Positions 47,153 through 58,179 of a stretch of DNA of 64,000 nucleotides are shown here, one piece after another. The first letter of the stretch is position 1. Each line of letters opens with the position of its first letter. Position numbers and translations under genes: made by a program. Under the pieces are notes generated by a model. It saw only the letters and a list, made by a program, of their open reading frames with translations. It was not told where the DNA came from and did not search any database. The stretch spans positions 13,764,001 through 13,828,000 of the forward strand of contig JAZGTN010000009.1 of assembly GCA_037783415.1 (NCBI GenBank). The letters are read 5' to 3'. This DNA comes from Leptasterias polaris (lineage: Eukaryota; Echinodermata; Asteroidea; Forcipulatida; Asteriidae).

Positions 47153-47829
47153 TCACACGTCAAAGAGAGAACAGTCCTCCATGATCATGAAATCTAAGAC
47201 GTCAGCTTCGTGTCGGGATGCGTTGTTGAGCTGGCAGATCTTACCTTGCTGCAAGAGATTGAAGGAGTGGCATCGAGGCTCCGCCCAGCACGCCTGACCA
47301 CACCCAAAGACTCCCTTGGCCGTCATGTTCTTAATATCATGGTTGAGCAGACACTGTGGTGTGAAGCGACCGGCAGAATCAGCTGTCCGGCAGTACACGG
47401 GATGAGGGACCTGCATTTCACATTTACCGCCAAAGTTACTTGCCATTCTTGCACACTCTTGGTATTCACTGTCGGCTGATCCGTGTTCCAGTCCTTGAAT
47501 TGAGCATTGTGTTTGCTATCCAAGCACACCAGTGTCTCCGGATTGACAAAATCTCTACAGCCAATCCAGAGATCAAAATTGTAATCTATGTGGTTGCCAA
47601 ATTCCTTCCAGATAAAATCATGTTCTGCCTGCGAGTTTGGGACAATCATGCTACTCCCTGGTCGGTCACAAACCATCTTAGCATCGAACCAAGTCATCTT
47701 CCCAGGCAGTAAGATGTAGCAGGAGTCTTGCCAGGTCACCCAGTCAGGAGGACACACAGCTTGTGTCCAACCGAAGAAAAGATGGAAATAAAGGGAGGCC
47801 ATGCCAGCCAAAGCTGCAAAAGATGACAT
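47153..47829 (-). CDS. Secreted C-type lectin with PAN/apple domain, one-base frameshift
   Basis: Start at 47829 (MSSFAALAGMASLYFHLFFG), giving a hydrophobic signal peptide that ends near TQA-V (about residue 24). A C-type-lectin domain follows: CPPDW, W..SCY, DAKMVC, then DLWIGCRD and FKDWNTDQP (about residue 119). At 47473-47475 one base is missing. The continuation SEYQECARMASNFGGKC and the last Cys of the fold (VPHPVYC) lie in the next frame. From about residue 160 a PAN/apple-like module has Cys spaced as C-x16-C-x3-C-x5-C, with SFN and ICQLN. It ends at TGA (47155-47153). The total would be about 225 residues. The QPD-type position falls on the frameshift and the WND calcium motif is replaced by GGKCEM, so sugar binding is uncertain. 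Such proteins are extracellular recognition or adhesion molecules. No intron is seen. The break may be an assembly error, an allele or a pseudogene. Confidence 0.82.
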
Positions 47830-49587
47830 CTTGTTTCCTATAATTGTCAAATTCAAATAATATCCAACTACAAACAAACTGAAGTTGGATACTTCAAGAG
47901 ATGTGATCGGTCTAGCCGGTTTCAAAACTCACAACTCGACTCTCTTTGCTAACTGTCAACTTGGTTTGTAATGCATATGGGCATTCGTGGGCGGTTTTCT
48001 TTAGTGAAAACAAAGGTTTTGTTTACGAACTGTTACCCGGAGACGAGGCTAAATACGTGCCTACCAGCTCATCCTCTCTGGAAGTAGCCTGTGTTCGACT
48101 TGACAATAGAAACGTGTTGACGCTCACCCCTTTTCAGTTTTTGCATTAATTGATCTTTCACTTCAATGAGTTCCTTGATATAATAGTTGGCTCCTCTTGC
48201 AGTCTATATCTAAATAATAACTTAGTTATACCATCACTGTTGAGTTAGCGTTGGCCTTCAGCTTCAGCTTCAGCCATTGTTAATAAAATTTGAAACCCTG
48301 GAAAATATAATGAATTAACTGAACGATTATGGAAGCAGCACGCTTGAACTTCTAAATTGTATTATCTTGTTTGTTGTCTTTGAACACCTTCAACATCATA
48401 GATACAGTCTTGAGAGAGCGTTTGAGGGCGGGCATCCTTTCTAAGCGCGACTCTATCGCTGCACCTTCTGCAAGTTTTGTCGATCACCGATATTTGCAAC
48501 CTCCGCACTGCAAGGATTCTGGGTCTTTTAGGTAAGACTGACTTAGCACAACATTCATGAGCGCCGTTGAGGGCGTGGATTACAATCAACTTTTGATCTC
48601 GTCGCCAACACTTTTGCTTTTGGGGTGCACTACACTAAGTAGAGGTAAACTTGTGAGCGGAGTCTCATAATCAGATGGAACCCGCGACTTTTTCTGTGAA
48701 CAAATCAAAGATTTGGAGGTCAAGGTTTTTATGAAATGTTGAATGGTCCAATAATGTGCCCCAGGGGTTGTTGTCTTTCAACTTGCAACGTTTTGGGTAC
48801 TCCCCGAAATTGCTGTAATTTGCTAACAAGTGTATGGCCATTTCTACTGGATGGGGTCTGGCCAGTTTACTCGTCCAAGGGTGTTTTTATTTTGTTGTGT
48901 GAGCCACGCTCAAAAGCTAAACGGCAACCTTACTAAAAATTGAAAAGAAAAAAGGAAGTTTAACTGTCAGAAAATGTTCGAATTGTTGCCTATACTGTGA
49001 GTCTTTTAAATATATTTAGAGTATTAATTTTTAATATTTAGCATTGGTTTTTAAAGGAAGATTTTGAGTGTGGTGTACCCTTGGTCCTTCCCAACTTGAA
49101 AGGGCGCGCTCGTTTCTGGCCCTTTGTAATTCGTCCGTGATTGGTACAGTTCTTTCCTACAGAGGGCGCTATTTCACTTCACCGTTGTTGTCAATTTCTT
49201 CTTTTCAGTTGAGTGTCATAGATCAAGCAGTAACATGTTTTAAATTGTCCCATAATTGTCTCTCAGTGAAATGTCAGTTGGAAACCATAGGAGAAATTTA
49301 AAGGGGTATTACGTGCATTTGTTAAAATTATAAAGCAATGCCGCTATGTCTCGTCGTGTTCCCTAATTGTAACAAACAGTATTCTCATTGACAGTGAGGA
49401 ACAAACTTTTATTTTCTGTATCAGTCTTGGGCCGGTTATAATGGGAAGTGGTTTCCAACGTATGAGGGCATACAGTGGGCAACTTGTATACTTTGAATTG
49501 TTTACGTTGTTCTGAGCATGCACCCATTTCCGAAAACAATGGGTTTATCTTGTAAGTCTGCTGCCACCTAGCATCCCGAAAAGTCTA
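47830..49587. other. Non-genic stretch upstream of the lectin gene
   Basis: The lectin's upstream region (47830-48000) has no clear TATA box. The ACAATTATAG just before GAAACAAGATG could be a 3' splice site, so a further upstream exon is possible. A CAGAGGGCGCTA motif occurs at 49159-49170. ORFs at 47946, 48736 and 49068 resemble nothing known. Confidence 0.45.
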
Positions 49588-49829
49588 GTATAGATAGGTT
49601 GCAGTATCACGTAAGTCGGCCATCTTTTAGCTTTACGGGCAATTTGGAACACACAGTCATGCGTTACGCGTGAGAACGGCGTGCAGCACGCGCACATTTC
49701 ACCAAACTCATTGCATGATTGGTTAGTGAATGACGCGGCTGCGTTAATAATTTGAGCGCTTGACGCGCCTGCAAGCCAAAATGCGATTTGCCCGTAAAGA
49801 TGGCGTCTACTGGGAACTATCTATACTGT
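49588..49829. mobile_element. MITE with GCCATCTTT inverted ends
   Basis: Left: AGTATAGATAGGTT, then CGGCCATCTTT and TTTACGGGCAA. Right (in reverse): AGTATAGATAGTT, then CGCCATCTTTACGGGCAAA. The interior is CpG-rich (GCGTTACGCGTGAG). About 240 bp, non-coding. Confidence 0.65.
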
Positions 49830-50244
49830 TGAACCATCTAGATTGTTTCTTTTTTGTGTGTGACTTGCGTGTTCTAAAGTGCACCCGAAACACTTTGAAC
49901 ATCATTTTGGGGCGGGTGCACTCCGCTAAAAGTTCATGTTTGTCAAAGAGTTCACAGCAGCCTACCAATCAAAATCTTCCAGGGGGAAAAAAAAATCGTT
50001 CAGAAACAATGTCAAACTCGAGAAAATAACATCTGGAGACCAACAAACTCAACATCGTTTGTTTCGATTGCACCGAACGAAATTAGCAAGATACGAATTT
50101 GCACACAACTTCTGACAATACATTTTGTTGAAATGTGACCAAATAATAATATTTGAAAAAGTTTAAAGTTTGCCTATTGAAAGCTAAAGGATCATGTAAA
50201 TTAATTTACTCTTCCAAGCAAAATCACAACACAGCACAATAATG
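49830..50244. other. Non-genic stretch
   Basis: AT-rich sequence with nothing recognisable. Confidence 0.6.
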
Positions 50245-50510
50245 TATTTTGTACCGGTGTGGAAAATAAGAAGTAACTGTAAAATAGTAAAAATGCGGAA
50301 ACGACCATTGTATAAAATCTCTCTGGGAGGGTTGTTGGCTCTGAAATAAGCCGGTTTGGTCTCTATGTGTTTCCAACGGTAATAGTACTCTGCTCGTCTT
50401 CAGGAGAAATGGAAACGAGCTCTTGAAGACGAACACCAAACCGGCTCTTTTCAGAGCCAACACTCCTCCAAAATATATTGTGTACATAGTTGTACCCGTA
50501 ATTTCACTAT
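50245..50510. mobile_element. Foldback of the TTGGCTCTG repeat family
   Basis: The left arm (AAAATCTCTCTGGGAGGG, TTGGCTCTGAAATAAGCCGG, TTTGGT) is inverted in the right arm (ACCAAACCGGCTCTTTTCAG, AGCCAACACTCCTCC). The centre has CTCGTCTTCAGGAG and CTCTTGAAGACGA. Each arm also matches 43001-43055. It is two head-to-head copies of a Penelope-like tail. Confidence 0.65.
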
Positions 50511-50534
50511 TTTGTTTGTTTGGTGTGTTTTTTT

Positions 50535-51910
50535 TATGAGATATCGCCTAACTCACAAGGCCACGGACGGCCACTCAAGGTGAGGGCTACACATAACTGA
50601 TTTGGGCTATCGACCCAAATCAATTGACACCAGGGGCCGATTTCACTAACGCGTTTTGATCATCGCAAACGCCGAAACCGATCGCTAAATCCAAAAACCA
50701 TCGCAACTTAGCGATGGATTTTGAATAACGATTTCACTAAATCTTTGCGACGAACTTACTCATCGCAAAACAATTATTAGCGATGAGCAACTTGCGATGA
50801 CTCGTTAGTGTCCGCAAAGTATAAGTTCATCGCAAATTTATGATAAATTGCGCCGTTTTGTGCCTAGATGTTATTATTGGTGTACGTCTTGACGGTAGTT
50901 TGTCCGTGAATTAAAGAGTAAAATTACGTTATTTTCATTCCCAGTCTTTTACTGGGAGACTCGGGAAACCCTTAATCTCTTAACGAGAGAGCTTAAAATC
51001 GGTAAAAAGGAGATCTCCATCTATTGGGTTGAATTATTTTAGCCAGCATTTTGGCCTAAAATTAATGTAGGCCTATTGATATTGCATCAAGAATTCAGCC
51101 TTTCCAATTTAATATCATGTACCAATTTTCGGTGACAACACTTTTGACGTTATCTATACATGATTTAACCAGTTTTGTAAAATTTTCATAAATCTCTACG
51201 TTACATTATTATTATTTACAAAATGTTATAAAATTAATTATATTAATAGGCCTACAAATGAAACAAGTTGAATATGATTTCATGTGAACCTTTTTAAACG
51301 AATGCTTAAACATTAATATAGTCCACCTGTTGTTATTTTTGATGCATCAGCATGAAAATTATTTACATTTAAACTGCAATTTATGCATTTCGTTTTTAAT
51401 CGAACCGCGGCAACAACATTTTGACATTAAGACGTCCACCATGCGAGGACCGACGATTTTTCGGCGGGCTATGTCAAAGGTCACTACATTTAGCCTCGTA
51501 CAAAACATTTATTTTCCTTTTAATATCATCGCAACTGCGATGACTTTAGTGAAACGCAAAATCATCGGCGTCGCAAGTGCGATGGATTTGCGGTTTGCGA
51601 TCTCATCGCAAGTGCGATAGCGATGATCGCAAATGGGGACTTTAGTGAAATGGGGCCCAGGGGCACGTTGCCTCCTACTCCTGAAACAGGATTACCCCCT
51701 TCACAGTCCTTAAGGATGTAGGCATGGGTATCATCCACTAGGAGCCTGTCTGGTAGAGCAGAATGCACTACCTTCCCAACTTTTTCGAAGCAATTATGGT
51801 TAAGTGCCTTGCTCAAGGGCACAAGTGTCATGACCGGGTATCGAACCCACACTCCGCTGCTGAAAACACCAGAGCTTAGGTCCGGTGACCTAGACCCCTC
51901 GGCCACGACA
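50535..51910 (-). mobile_element. tRNA-derived SINE split by a DNA transposon
   Basis: On the minus strand the head starts at about 51910 (GTCGTGGCCGAGGGGTCTAG, then GTGGGTTCGATACCCGG), followed by CCTTGAGCAAGGCACTTAAC and CATTCTGCTCTACCAGACAG, to 51656. It then resumes at 50636 (GGTGTCAATTGATTTGGGTC) and ends in GGCGATATCTCATAAAAAAA near 50535. The 3' half matches the SINE at 38959. The head resembles the 12.7-kb SINE, but the tail differs. Confidence 0.88.
50637..51655. mobile_element. 1.02-kb DNA transposon inserted in a SINE
   Basis: Inverted ends GGSCCSATTTCACTAA. Both subterminal regions are packed with ATCGCAA/TTGCGAT motifs (for example CATCGCAACTTAGCGATGG on the left and CATCGCAAGTGCGATAGCG on the right). 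The SINE copy at 39090 shows the empty site. The target duplication is CAG (3 bp), extendable to 8 bp because of GC flanks, fitting PIF/Harbinger or hAT. The interior is AT-rich without a transposase. Confidence 0.82.
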
Positions 51911-52469
51911 CGCCACAAATAGTTACTAAATGTATTTTCTCTTTCACGATGAGGCGTATGTCCTGAACACCAGACCAAAAACCGAGACTGTAAGAACAAA
52001 ATGCAGCGGACTGATGCTTTTTTAGACATTTCCTTTCTTAGTTAGTGGGCGTTTTTGAAACTGAAACACAAGACGCCTGAAATACTGGCAATCTCTATTC
52101 CTTGAAACACATCGCCATTCCATATCCTTTTAGGCGTAAATATAAAAATCCATTAAAAAAAATAAAAAAATAAAAAACAGTTTTCATCAGGGGCTAGAAG
52201 GGTACACCCCTGTTCCGACCTTAGTGTATTTTCATAACCCCAAACCCCAGCGAATAATTATCGCATAGGTTTGTCGGCATATAGAGCAGTCACATTACAA
52301 TATACCAGACTATGAACGTTTATACTAGGCTAAACTTGGCTACTTGTGCTGTACTGTGTTATTTGTACTGATGTTTCTTGTCATGTGTTTGTGAGTATTG
52401 TTTCAATAAATTATTTTTTTGTAATTTGTATAGATGCATAATTGTAACCGGGGTCCCAATGTTCTCCCA
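51911..52469. other. Non-genic stretch
   Basis: Nothing recognised beyond A-rich low complexity near 52155-52180. Confidence 0.55.
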
Positions 52470-53330
52470 TAACAGTGGTCCGCTAGCCAAATGCCAGTTA
52501 AAACTCATTTGGACCAATCCAAATTCTGTCAAACTAGTCCTGCTGGCTAGCTGAGGTCTCATCGCTACATGATTGTAAACAACTTCACATCAGTTCAAAT
52601 TACAAATTTCAACCTAACGACAATGTTGAAAGAAAAACTTAAAATAGGGACCAGTGAAAAAGCTGGCGGACCAGTGAAATGACAAGCTATTTATACCATA
52701 GATATGCTATTTATGATCCTGCTGGTTAGTCACTGAAAAAGATACGGGCAAACCCCGGGTTCTCTGTTCGATAACCCTTCCACATCCACATGCGCAGCGT
52801 TCTCCCTGGTTAAATTGAGGTCCGCTGGCTAAAAGCCAGTTATAACTTCTGGGGACCAGTCCAACTTCGGCTTAAGCGGTCCTGCATGCTGGCTAGTCCT
52901 GAAGAGTTGTGTAAAAACCACCCTCTGCTCGGAATTATGGATTCAAACTCAAATCCCATCCATAAAAAATGACAGTACGGACCCAGTACGGACCTACGGA
53001 CCCAGTACGGACCCAGTACGGACCCAGTACGGACCCAGTACGGACCCAGTACGGACCCAGTACGGACCCAGTACGGACCCAGTACGGACCCAGTACGGAC
53101 CCAGTACGGACCCAGTACGGACCCAGTACGGACCCAGTATACGGACCCAGTACGGACCCAGTACGGACCCAGTACGGACCCAGTACGGACCTAGTACGGA
53201 CCCAGTACGGACCCAGTACGGACCCAGTATACGGACCCAGTACGGACCCAGTACGGACCAGTGAAAAAGCTGGTGGACTAGTGAAATGAAAAGCAAGCTG
53301 CTCCTGCTTGCTAGCCTTGAAGTTATAGGC
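52470..53330. repeat. Composite repeat: GGACCAGT-type blocks around a minisatellite
   Basis: Two divergent about 85-bp blocks (52477-52560 and 52820-52905) share GTCCGCTGGCTAAAAGCCAG and CTGGCTAG. Two further blocks (52655-52695 and 53255-53300) share GACCAGTGAAAAAGCTGG and AGTGAAATGA. The 11-bp array lies between the last two. The whole region seems to have grown by local duplication. Confidence 0.75.
52973..53262. repeat. 11-bp minisatellite (about 26 units)
   Basis: Units of ACGGACCCAGT, nearly perfect, with two ACCCAGTAT variants and one ACCTAGT. Open frames on both strands (GPYWVRTGSVL and its complement) follow from 3 x 11 = 33 bp. They are not genes. Confidence 0.97.
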
Positions 53331-54390
53331 GAACCTGCACATGTATTACTATTATGGTCAAATATTATCTATTATGGTTAAATATTATCAAATGTAACCG
53401 GTTTTTGTTCTTTAAATTTTCATTTATTATGTGGAAAATAAAAACAACAACCATTCAATTACTTTCTTCCATAACATCAAAAAACCACCAACAAGAATAA
53501 AAGTGCAAAGACTTATGGCGTCCTTAACTTATTAGCCTGTTTATGGCAAGTCCAAACTCGAACCCATGCGCAGGCGCTTATCAGTCTAGCCCACCTTGCC
53601 TGGTAAAAGAGAAGACCAAAGATGTTCTTATCGGCTAGGTGCAGCCAGCCAGCGGAAATGTATAGTTTCTCTCCCCGCTCCGATCCTCCTTCTTCCCTCG
53701 CCCCTGTTTAGTAGCCTGCGGCCGGTGATCATTATCGAGTAGTATCGTTTGTAAACACTGAATTGTCCCAGCAAATGTCACTCAGAAATCTGCACTAATG
53801 CTAACAAGTCACGAAGACCAACGCACGTTTTTTCGGTAATTCTCTCCAGGATTCGGCAAGTTTCAGAGCCGTAAACTCATGTTTTTGATAATCACAGACA
53901 AGTCCAACAAAAAGGTTGATCATCTTGTGGTCCCTTACGTAACACATCATGCTTGTTTTAATCACAGTCGTTCCAAGGACTCATTACAATATTTGTTGTA
54001 ATCTTCTCACTGATGCCCAGCGTTGGAAAACAAAAATGTTTTGCTCATTGTTTTTCGATTTGTTGATTGCCTCATCACGTGGTAATGCAGATTTTAACCC
54101 GTAGTTCATATCGGCAAATCTGGGCAATTCAAACTTGCGCATTGTCCAAAAAGAGCGTTGATACATTATGTAAAATAGAATCAATTTTTGATAAGAAGAA
54201 AATGAGATAATTTCTGTCCTAGTTGGCAACAATTGAATTATTGATAATTATCACGTGCTATTATTAATATGTTCGCAAAATTGAAAGTCTAGAATTGAAA
54301 GATAAATTGTTTTTGTTTATGTTAAAGTATGACATGATCCTAAATACAAGTTCTGTCAGAGGAGGCTTTACCTTACAGTGGTAACACTAA
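53331..54390. other. Non-genic stretch
   Basis: AT-rich DNA with a GC-richer part near 53560-53720. No exon is recognised. Confidence 0.55.
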
Positions 54391-54831
54391 CAACAACAAC
54401 AACAATGACAAAGACAACAACAACAACAATGACGAAGTCGACAACTACAAAAACAATGACAAAGGTTGTCTTCCTATAACTTTGAGAACTATTACAGACT
54501 ACAACACCAACAACAACAATGGCAACGATGACAACTACAAACAACGACGACGACAACAGCGACAACAATGAAGATGGTGACAGCAACAACAACAACAATG
54601 GCGACGGCGACAACAACAACAACAAAAACAACAACAATGATAACGACCACAACAACAACAATGAAGATGGCGACAACAATGACGACGACCACAACAATTG
54701 CCTCGACAACAACTATGATGACGATGGTGACAGCAACAGTAACAACAGCAACAACAAAACAACAGCAAAAACAACAACAAAACAACAACAACAAAACAGC
54801 AACAACCCAACAACAACAACAACAACAACCC

Positions 54832-54892
<61 letters not shown>

Positions 54893-54965
54893 GAAGCAGC
54901 AACAATACGACAAAACAACAGCAACAACAAAACAACAGCAACAGCAGAAACACCAACAACTACAT
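54391..54965. repeat. CAA-type trinucleotide array (about 575 bp)
   Basis: A long tract of CAA/AAC units mixed with GAC, GAT and CAG units, becoming almost pure (AAC)n at about 54835-54890. It yields long Q/N/T-rich and L/V/C-rich open frames on both strands, which are low-complexity artefacts. Confidence 0.95.
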
Positions 54966-56282
54966 CCAAAGCAAGAGCAGCAGCAACAACACTGTGTTTT
55001 ATATAATGGGTTGTTAAAAGCTAATCATCGTGAGCAAACATTCCCTTCTTCAAAATAAAATGTGATTAAAACCGGTCTCAATTGGAAATTAATTAAAAAC
55101 TGTTAAAACTCGACTGTTTCATTGCATTTATAGATTTTGGAATCGAATTGCAATTTTGGCTCATGAATATATTACGAGAGGTACTAACATATATACAGTG
55201 ATAACAGGGGCGGATCCAGAGATTCAGTTAGCGGAGGGGGTTAAGAAAATTACGTGCATGGGTGGGGGATGCTGGGCGGCCACATGTTCATTTGCCCATC
55301 ATACAGACCCTATCAGCAGACATTGGATTGTTGACTTTGCAGGGGGTACCCCTCGGCACCCCTCTGTATCCGCTACTGGGTGTGTCATCCCTGAACACAT
55401 TTCAGACACTATATAGCCTACCCATGACCGGATTGCAAGTCTTTGATTCAGTTCCATCGAGACTAAACGAATCAAAATACTTCCAAATATAACTCGGAAA
55501 GATTGTATTTGGGTTTATTTATAGATCTTTTTATTCAATCAAAACTAGGTTCAGTGTCTGCTGCTGTGATTTTTAAACCAAAGACCGTGTCTAATTTGCA
55601 AATTCATTATCCATTTCTGTTCAATGCAATTTAGCTATTCATTAATCCTACATGAAGTCCGATTTCAATAAACACATGTACATCAACATCAAAAACTAGT
55701 AAAACCCGTTACAATAACATGGAATAGCGAATACCTTTTATTTTGTGACCGATTTACGTAAGGCAACTGAAAGTAAAGTCGCAGTGTTGAAACACAGCTC
55801 TAAAAGAACATTATTGCGAAACGTTAACACCAATACTGTAGACTCAATACAACAGAAACTGTTGAATTCCACATCGATACCATTATTCCATGATGAACAC
55901 GTTCTGTTGACAGTGCAGATTGCACTACTTTGGCTGTGAGAATTTGCCACACGTTCTAGAAGGGGTGTCTATCATCATGGGACAGTTCGTTATAAAGGGG
56001 TAGGAACAAACTCTGAAAGCATCCTTTGTGTATAAAATCGGAATGATAATTGCCAACGGTAGATTGAACCAAATTATGAAACTTCATTAATCAAGCAAAC
56101 AATTAGATTAACACAGTCAATACCTGGACAGGTAAACAATACGTTTAGATAAAACAAATCGTTGAATTAAAAAGGGCAAAACAAACGCTCTTCACCTATT
56201 GAAAAAAGGCTTGTCACCATGTGCTTATATACAGCGTACCACGGGGGCGTTGCAACAAAGTAGGCCCCTCGCTGCAGAATTT
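54966..56282. other. Non-genic stretch
   Basis: It contains one hAT-like end (55204-55250). Otherwise nothing is recognised. Short ORFs at 55156 and 55745 are without support. Confidence 0.55.
55204..55250 (+). mobile_element. hAT-like element end
   Basis: It begins CAGGGGCGGATCCAGAGATT and ends in a G-rich stretch. The same start occurs in reverse at 35407. Confidence 0.4.
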
Positions 56283-56368
56283 TAAAGCACATGTGTCACA
56301 TTGGTAATTGTCAAAGTATCCACACTTGATGTGACCCAACATACATGAAACAACAAACCTGTGAAAGT

Positions 56369-56694
56369 TTAAAGGGTGTGTACAACATTGGTAAGATTGA
56401 AAATATAAATGTTCACAGATTTGCACATAACTTTACATAGTATAAAGATGGTCATGGTGGAAAACTTCCCTTGAAATAGTATCAATATCAATAGTCTTTA
56501 TCCTGCAGGATAAAATCCGATGTTTGAAAAAACAATTAAAACATATAATGGGGATTTTCACTGTTTTCTCATGACTCCGAAGACCGTTTGAGCTTAAAAT
56601 TTCACAGGTTTGTAATTATTTCATGTATATGTTGGGTCACATCAAGTGTGGATACAGGTCTTTGGCAATTACCAATGTTGTACACACCCTTTAA
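56369..56694 (+). mobile_element. MITE family C, full length
   Basis: TTAA at both ends. It has near-perfect 26-bp inverted ends (AAAGGGTGTGTACAACATTG and its reverse). The interior contains TTATCCTGCAGGATAA, a perfect palindrome at the place of the CG palindrome in family B. It shares its right-hand TTAA with the next element. Confidence 0.92.
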
Positions 56695-57048
56695 AGGCCC
56701 TGTAAACTATTGGTAAGATCGAAAAACACAAATATTTTCACAGATTCACACATAACTTACATGATTTAAAGTAAGTAATGGTAGAAAGGGTTCCTTAAAA
56801 TATTTCTGCCTAAAATGCTATCGTTTCTGAGAAATGAGTAAAACAATAGTTTTTATCACGCGCGATATAAATAAACTCGATTTTTGAAAAACAGAAAACA
56901 CATAAGGCCCCTTTTCACTTTTTTCTTGTGACCTCGATGACCAATTGAGCTCAAATTTTCACAGGTTTGTTATTTCATGTATGTGGTTGAGCACACAAAA
57001 TATGAACACTGTCTGTGACTATTTTGTCAGCTCTGCCAATCCTGTATA
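56691..57048 (+). mobile_element. MITE family B, right-truncated copy
   Basis: It begins AAAGGCCCTGTAAACTATTG at the TTAA shared with the family-C copy. The central palindrome is decayed to TATCACGCGCGATA. It stops at CCTGTATA, lacking the usual ATACCTTTAA. Confidence 0.88.
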
Positions 57049-57302
57049 GTAAGATCAATCTGTCTTTAGAGTCACGAGAAATTGTAGAAAACCTTAAATC
57101 TTTTCACTGTTTTCAAACATTTTGGGTTTTGGACTTGCTAGATCAAAAAAAAAAATGTTTGCTCATTTTTCAAAAACTATTGCATTTCAAGCAAAAATAC
57201 TTCAAAGGAATTTCCCACCATGACCAACTTCATACCATGTTAAAGTTGTGTGCAAATCTGTGAACATTATGTTTACCCTTACCAATGTTATGCACAACCT
57301 GT

Positions 57303-57347
57303 GGCGGACCGACTTAGACAAGTTCAAGTCTGTTGCAAGATCGTAAC
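57303..57347. repeat. About 45-bp dispersed repeat
   Basis: GGCGGACCGACTTAGACAAG followed by TTCAAGTCTGTTGCAAGATC. It recurs with three changes at 60904-60948. Confidence 0.85.
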
Positions 57348-57350
57348 TTA

Positions 57351-58179
57351 AGCTGACAAGTCAGATTGTTTTCAATCGGACCTCCGTAAATAAATGAAAA
57401 ATTATTGCTGGGCAATGTAAATACAGTCAATGCATCACAATAAGATAGCTATTGTCCCATCAGCCAGTGTTTAAGGGTGCTTAATCCCTATATAAACTAG
57501 TGAATCGAAATTGTACCAAATCGGCGTTCCAAAGCTATTGTTTGATTGTTTATTAATCACACATTTTGACAAGGCTTTTAATCCTGGATTAACCTGTTAC
57601 TCTCGGTACAGAAAGGGTTGGGGGAATTTTCTCACAGTGGACAAGGTACCCCTAAAAAACAGAATCCTATCAAGTGCAACGGGTTTTGTTCTCTTGTTAT
57701 TGGAAAGGTTGGGAATAAAACCCACGCGATACAGTACCGTAATTTTACAATATACAGTTAAAGGGATATTTTCTGCTGGGGGTTCGATGTGCCCTTGGAC
57801 TGTACATATAGGACCAGTAGGGCCTACCATTTTGCCCACTATTGCCAAAATGTCCAGACGAACCCTTATTTGCCCAAACCAGTCCTGAAATTGCCGCCAG
57901 ATTGAAACCTATATTGGCAATATACGGGTTACAATAACCATAGAGAAAGGACCACGGACCTTTCTCTATGCAATAACGTAGCGGTACTGCCGGTATACGA
58001 GCCACAACAACACCCGTACGGGACCAATTAATTACCTATAATGTGTGTGTTGGGTTGGAATCGTCTTGAGAAGAACAGCCGAACTTCAAACCGATTTATT
58101 TGTAGTATTGTGCCCCACACTGCAAGTAACATACATCACAAAAAAGGGATATTTTCTGTAGCGTCTTTTCTTTTATAGA
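57351..58179. other. Non-genic stretch
   Basis: No family is recognised in the 125-codon ORF at 57511-57888. A perfect 12-bp hairpin lies at 57939-57970. Confidence 0.5.
57939..57970. repeat. Perfect hairpin, 12-bp stem
   Basis: CATAGAGAAAGG, an 8-base loop, then CCTTTCTCTATG. There is no T-run after it and no sign that it is transcribed. Confidence 0.9.

Larger units (their letters stand above)
56283..57295 (-). mobile_element. Outer MITE interrupted by two further MITEs
   Basis: The left part (56283-56368) reads TTTAAAGCACATGTGTCACA to ACAAACCTGTGAAAGTTT. The right part resumes near 57049 (AAGATCAATCTGTCTTTAGA, GTCACGAG) and ends at CCTTACCAATGTTATGCACA. Aligned to the complete C copy, the two halves join at its AAGCTCAAACGGTCTTCGGAG segment. 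Two MITEs fill the gap. Confidence 0.7.

Noticed and set aside
51562..52029. Minus-strand 155-codon ORF
   Set aside because: It reads through the tRNA-derived head of a SINE and the end of a DNA transposon.
52935..53342. ORFs of repeated GPYWVRTGSVL on both strands
   Set aside because: An 11-bp minisatellite read in threes. There is no non-repeat coding part.
54492..55058. Long Q/N/T-rich and L/V/C-rich ORFs on both strands
   Set aside because: They are translations of a CAA-type trinucleotide array. Every frame is open and there is no gene context.
57511..57888. 125-codon ORF
   Set aside because: No recognisable motif, and overlapping open frames occur on the other strand.
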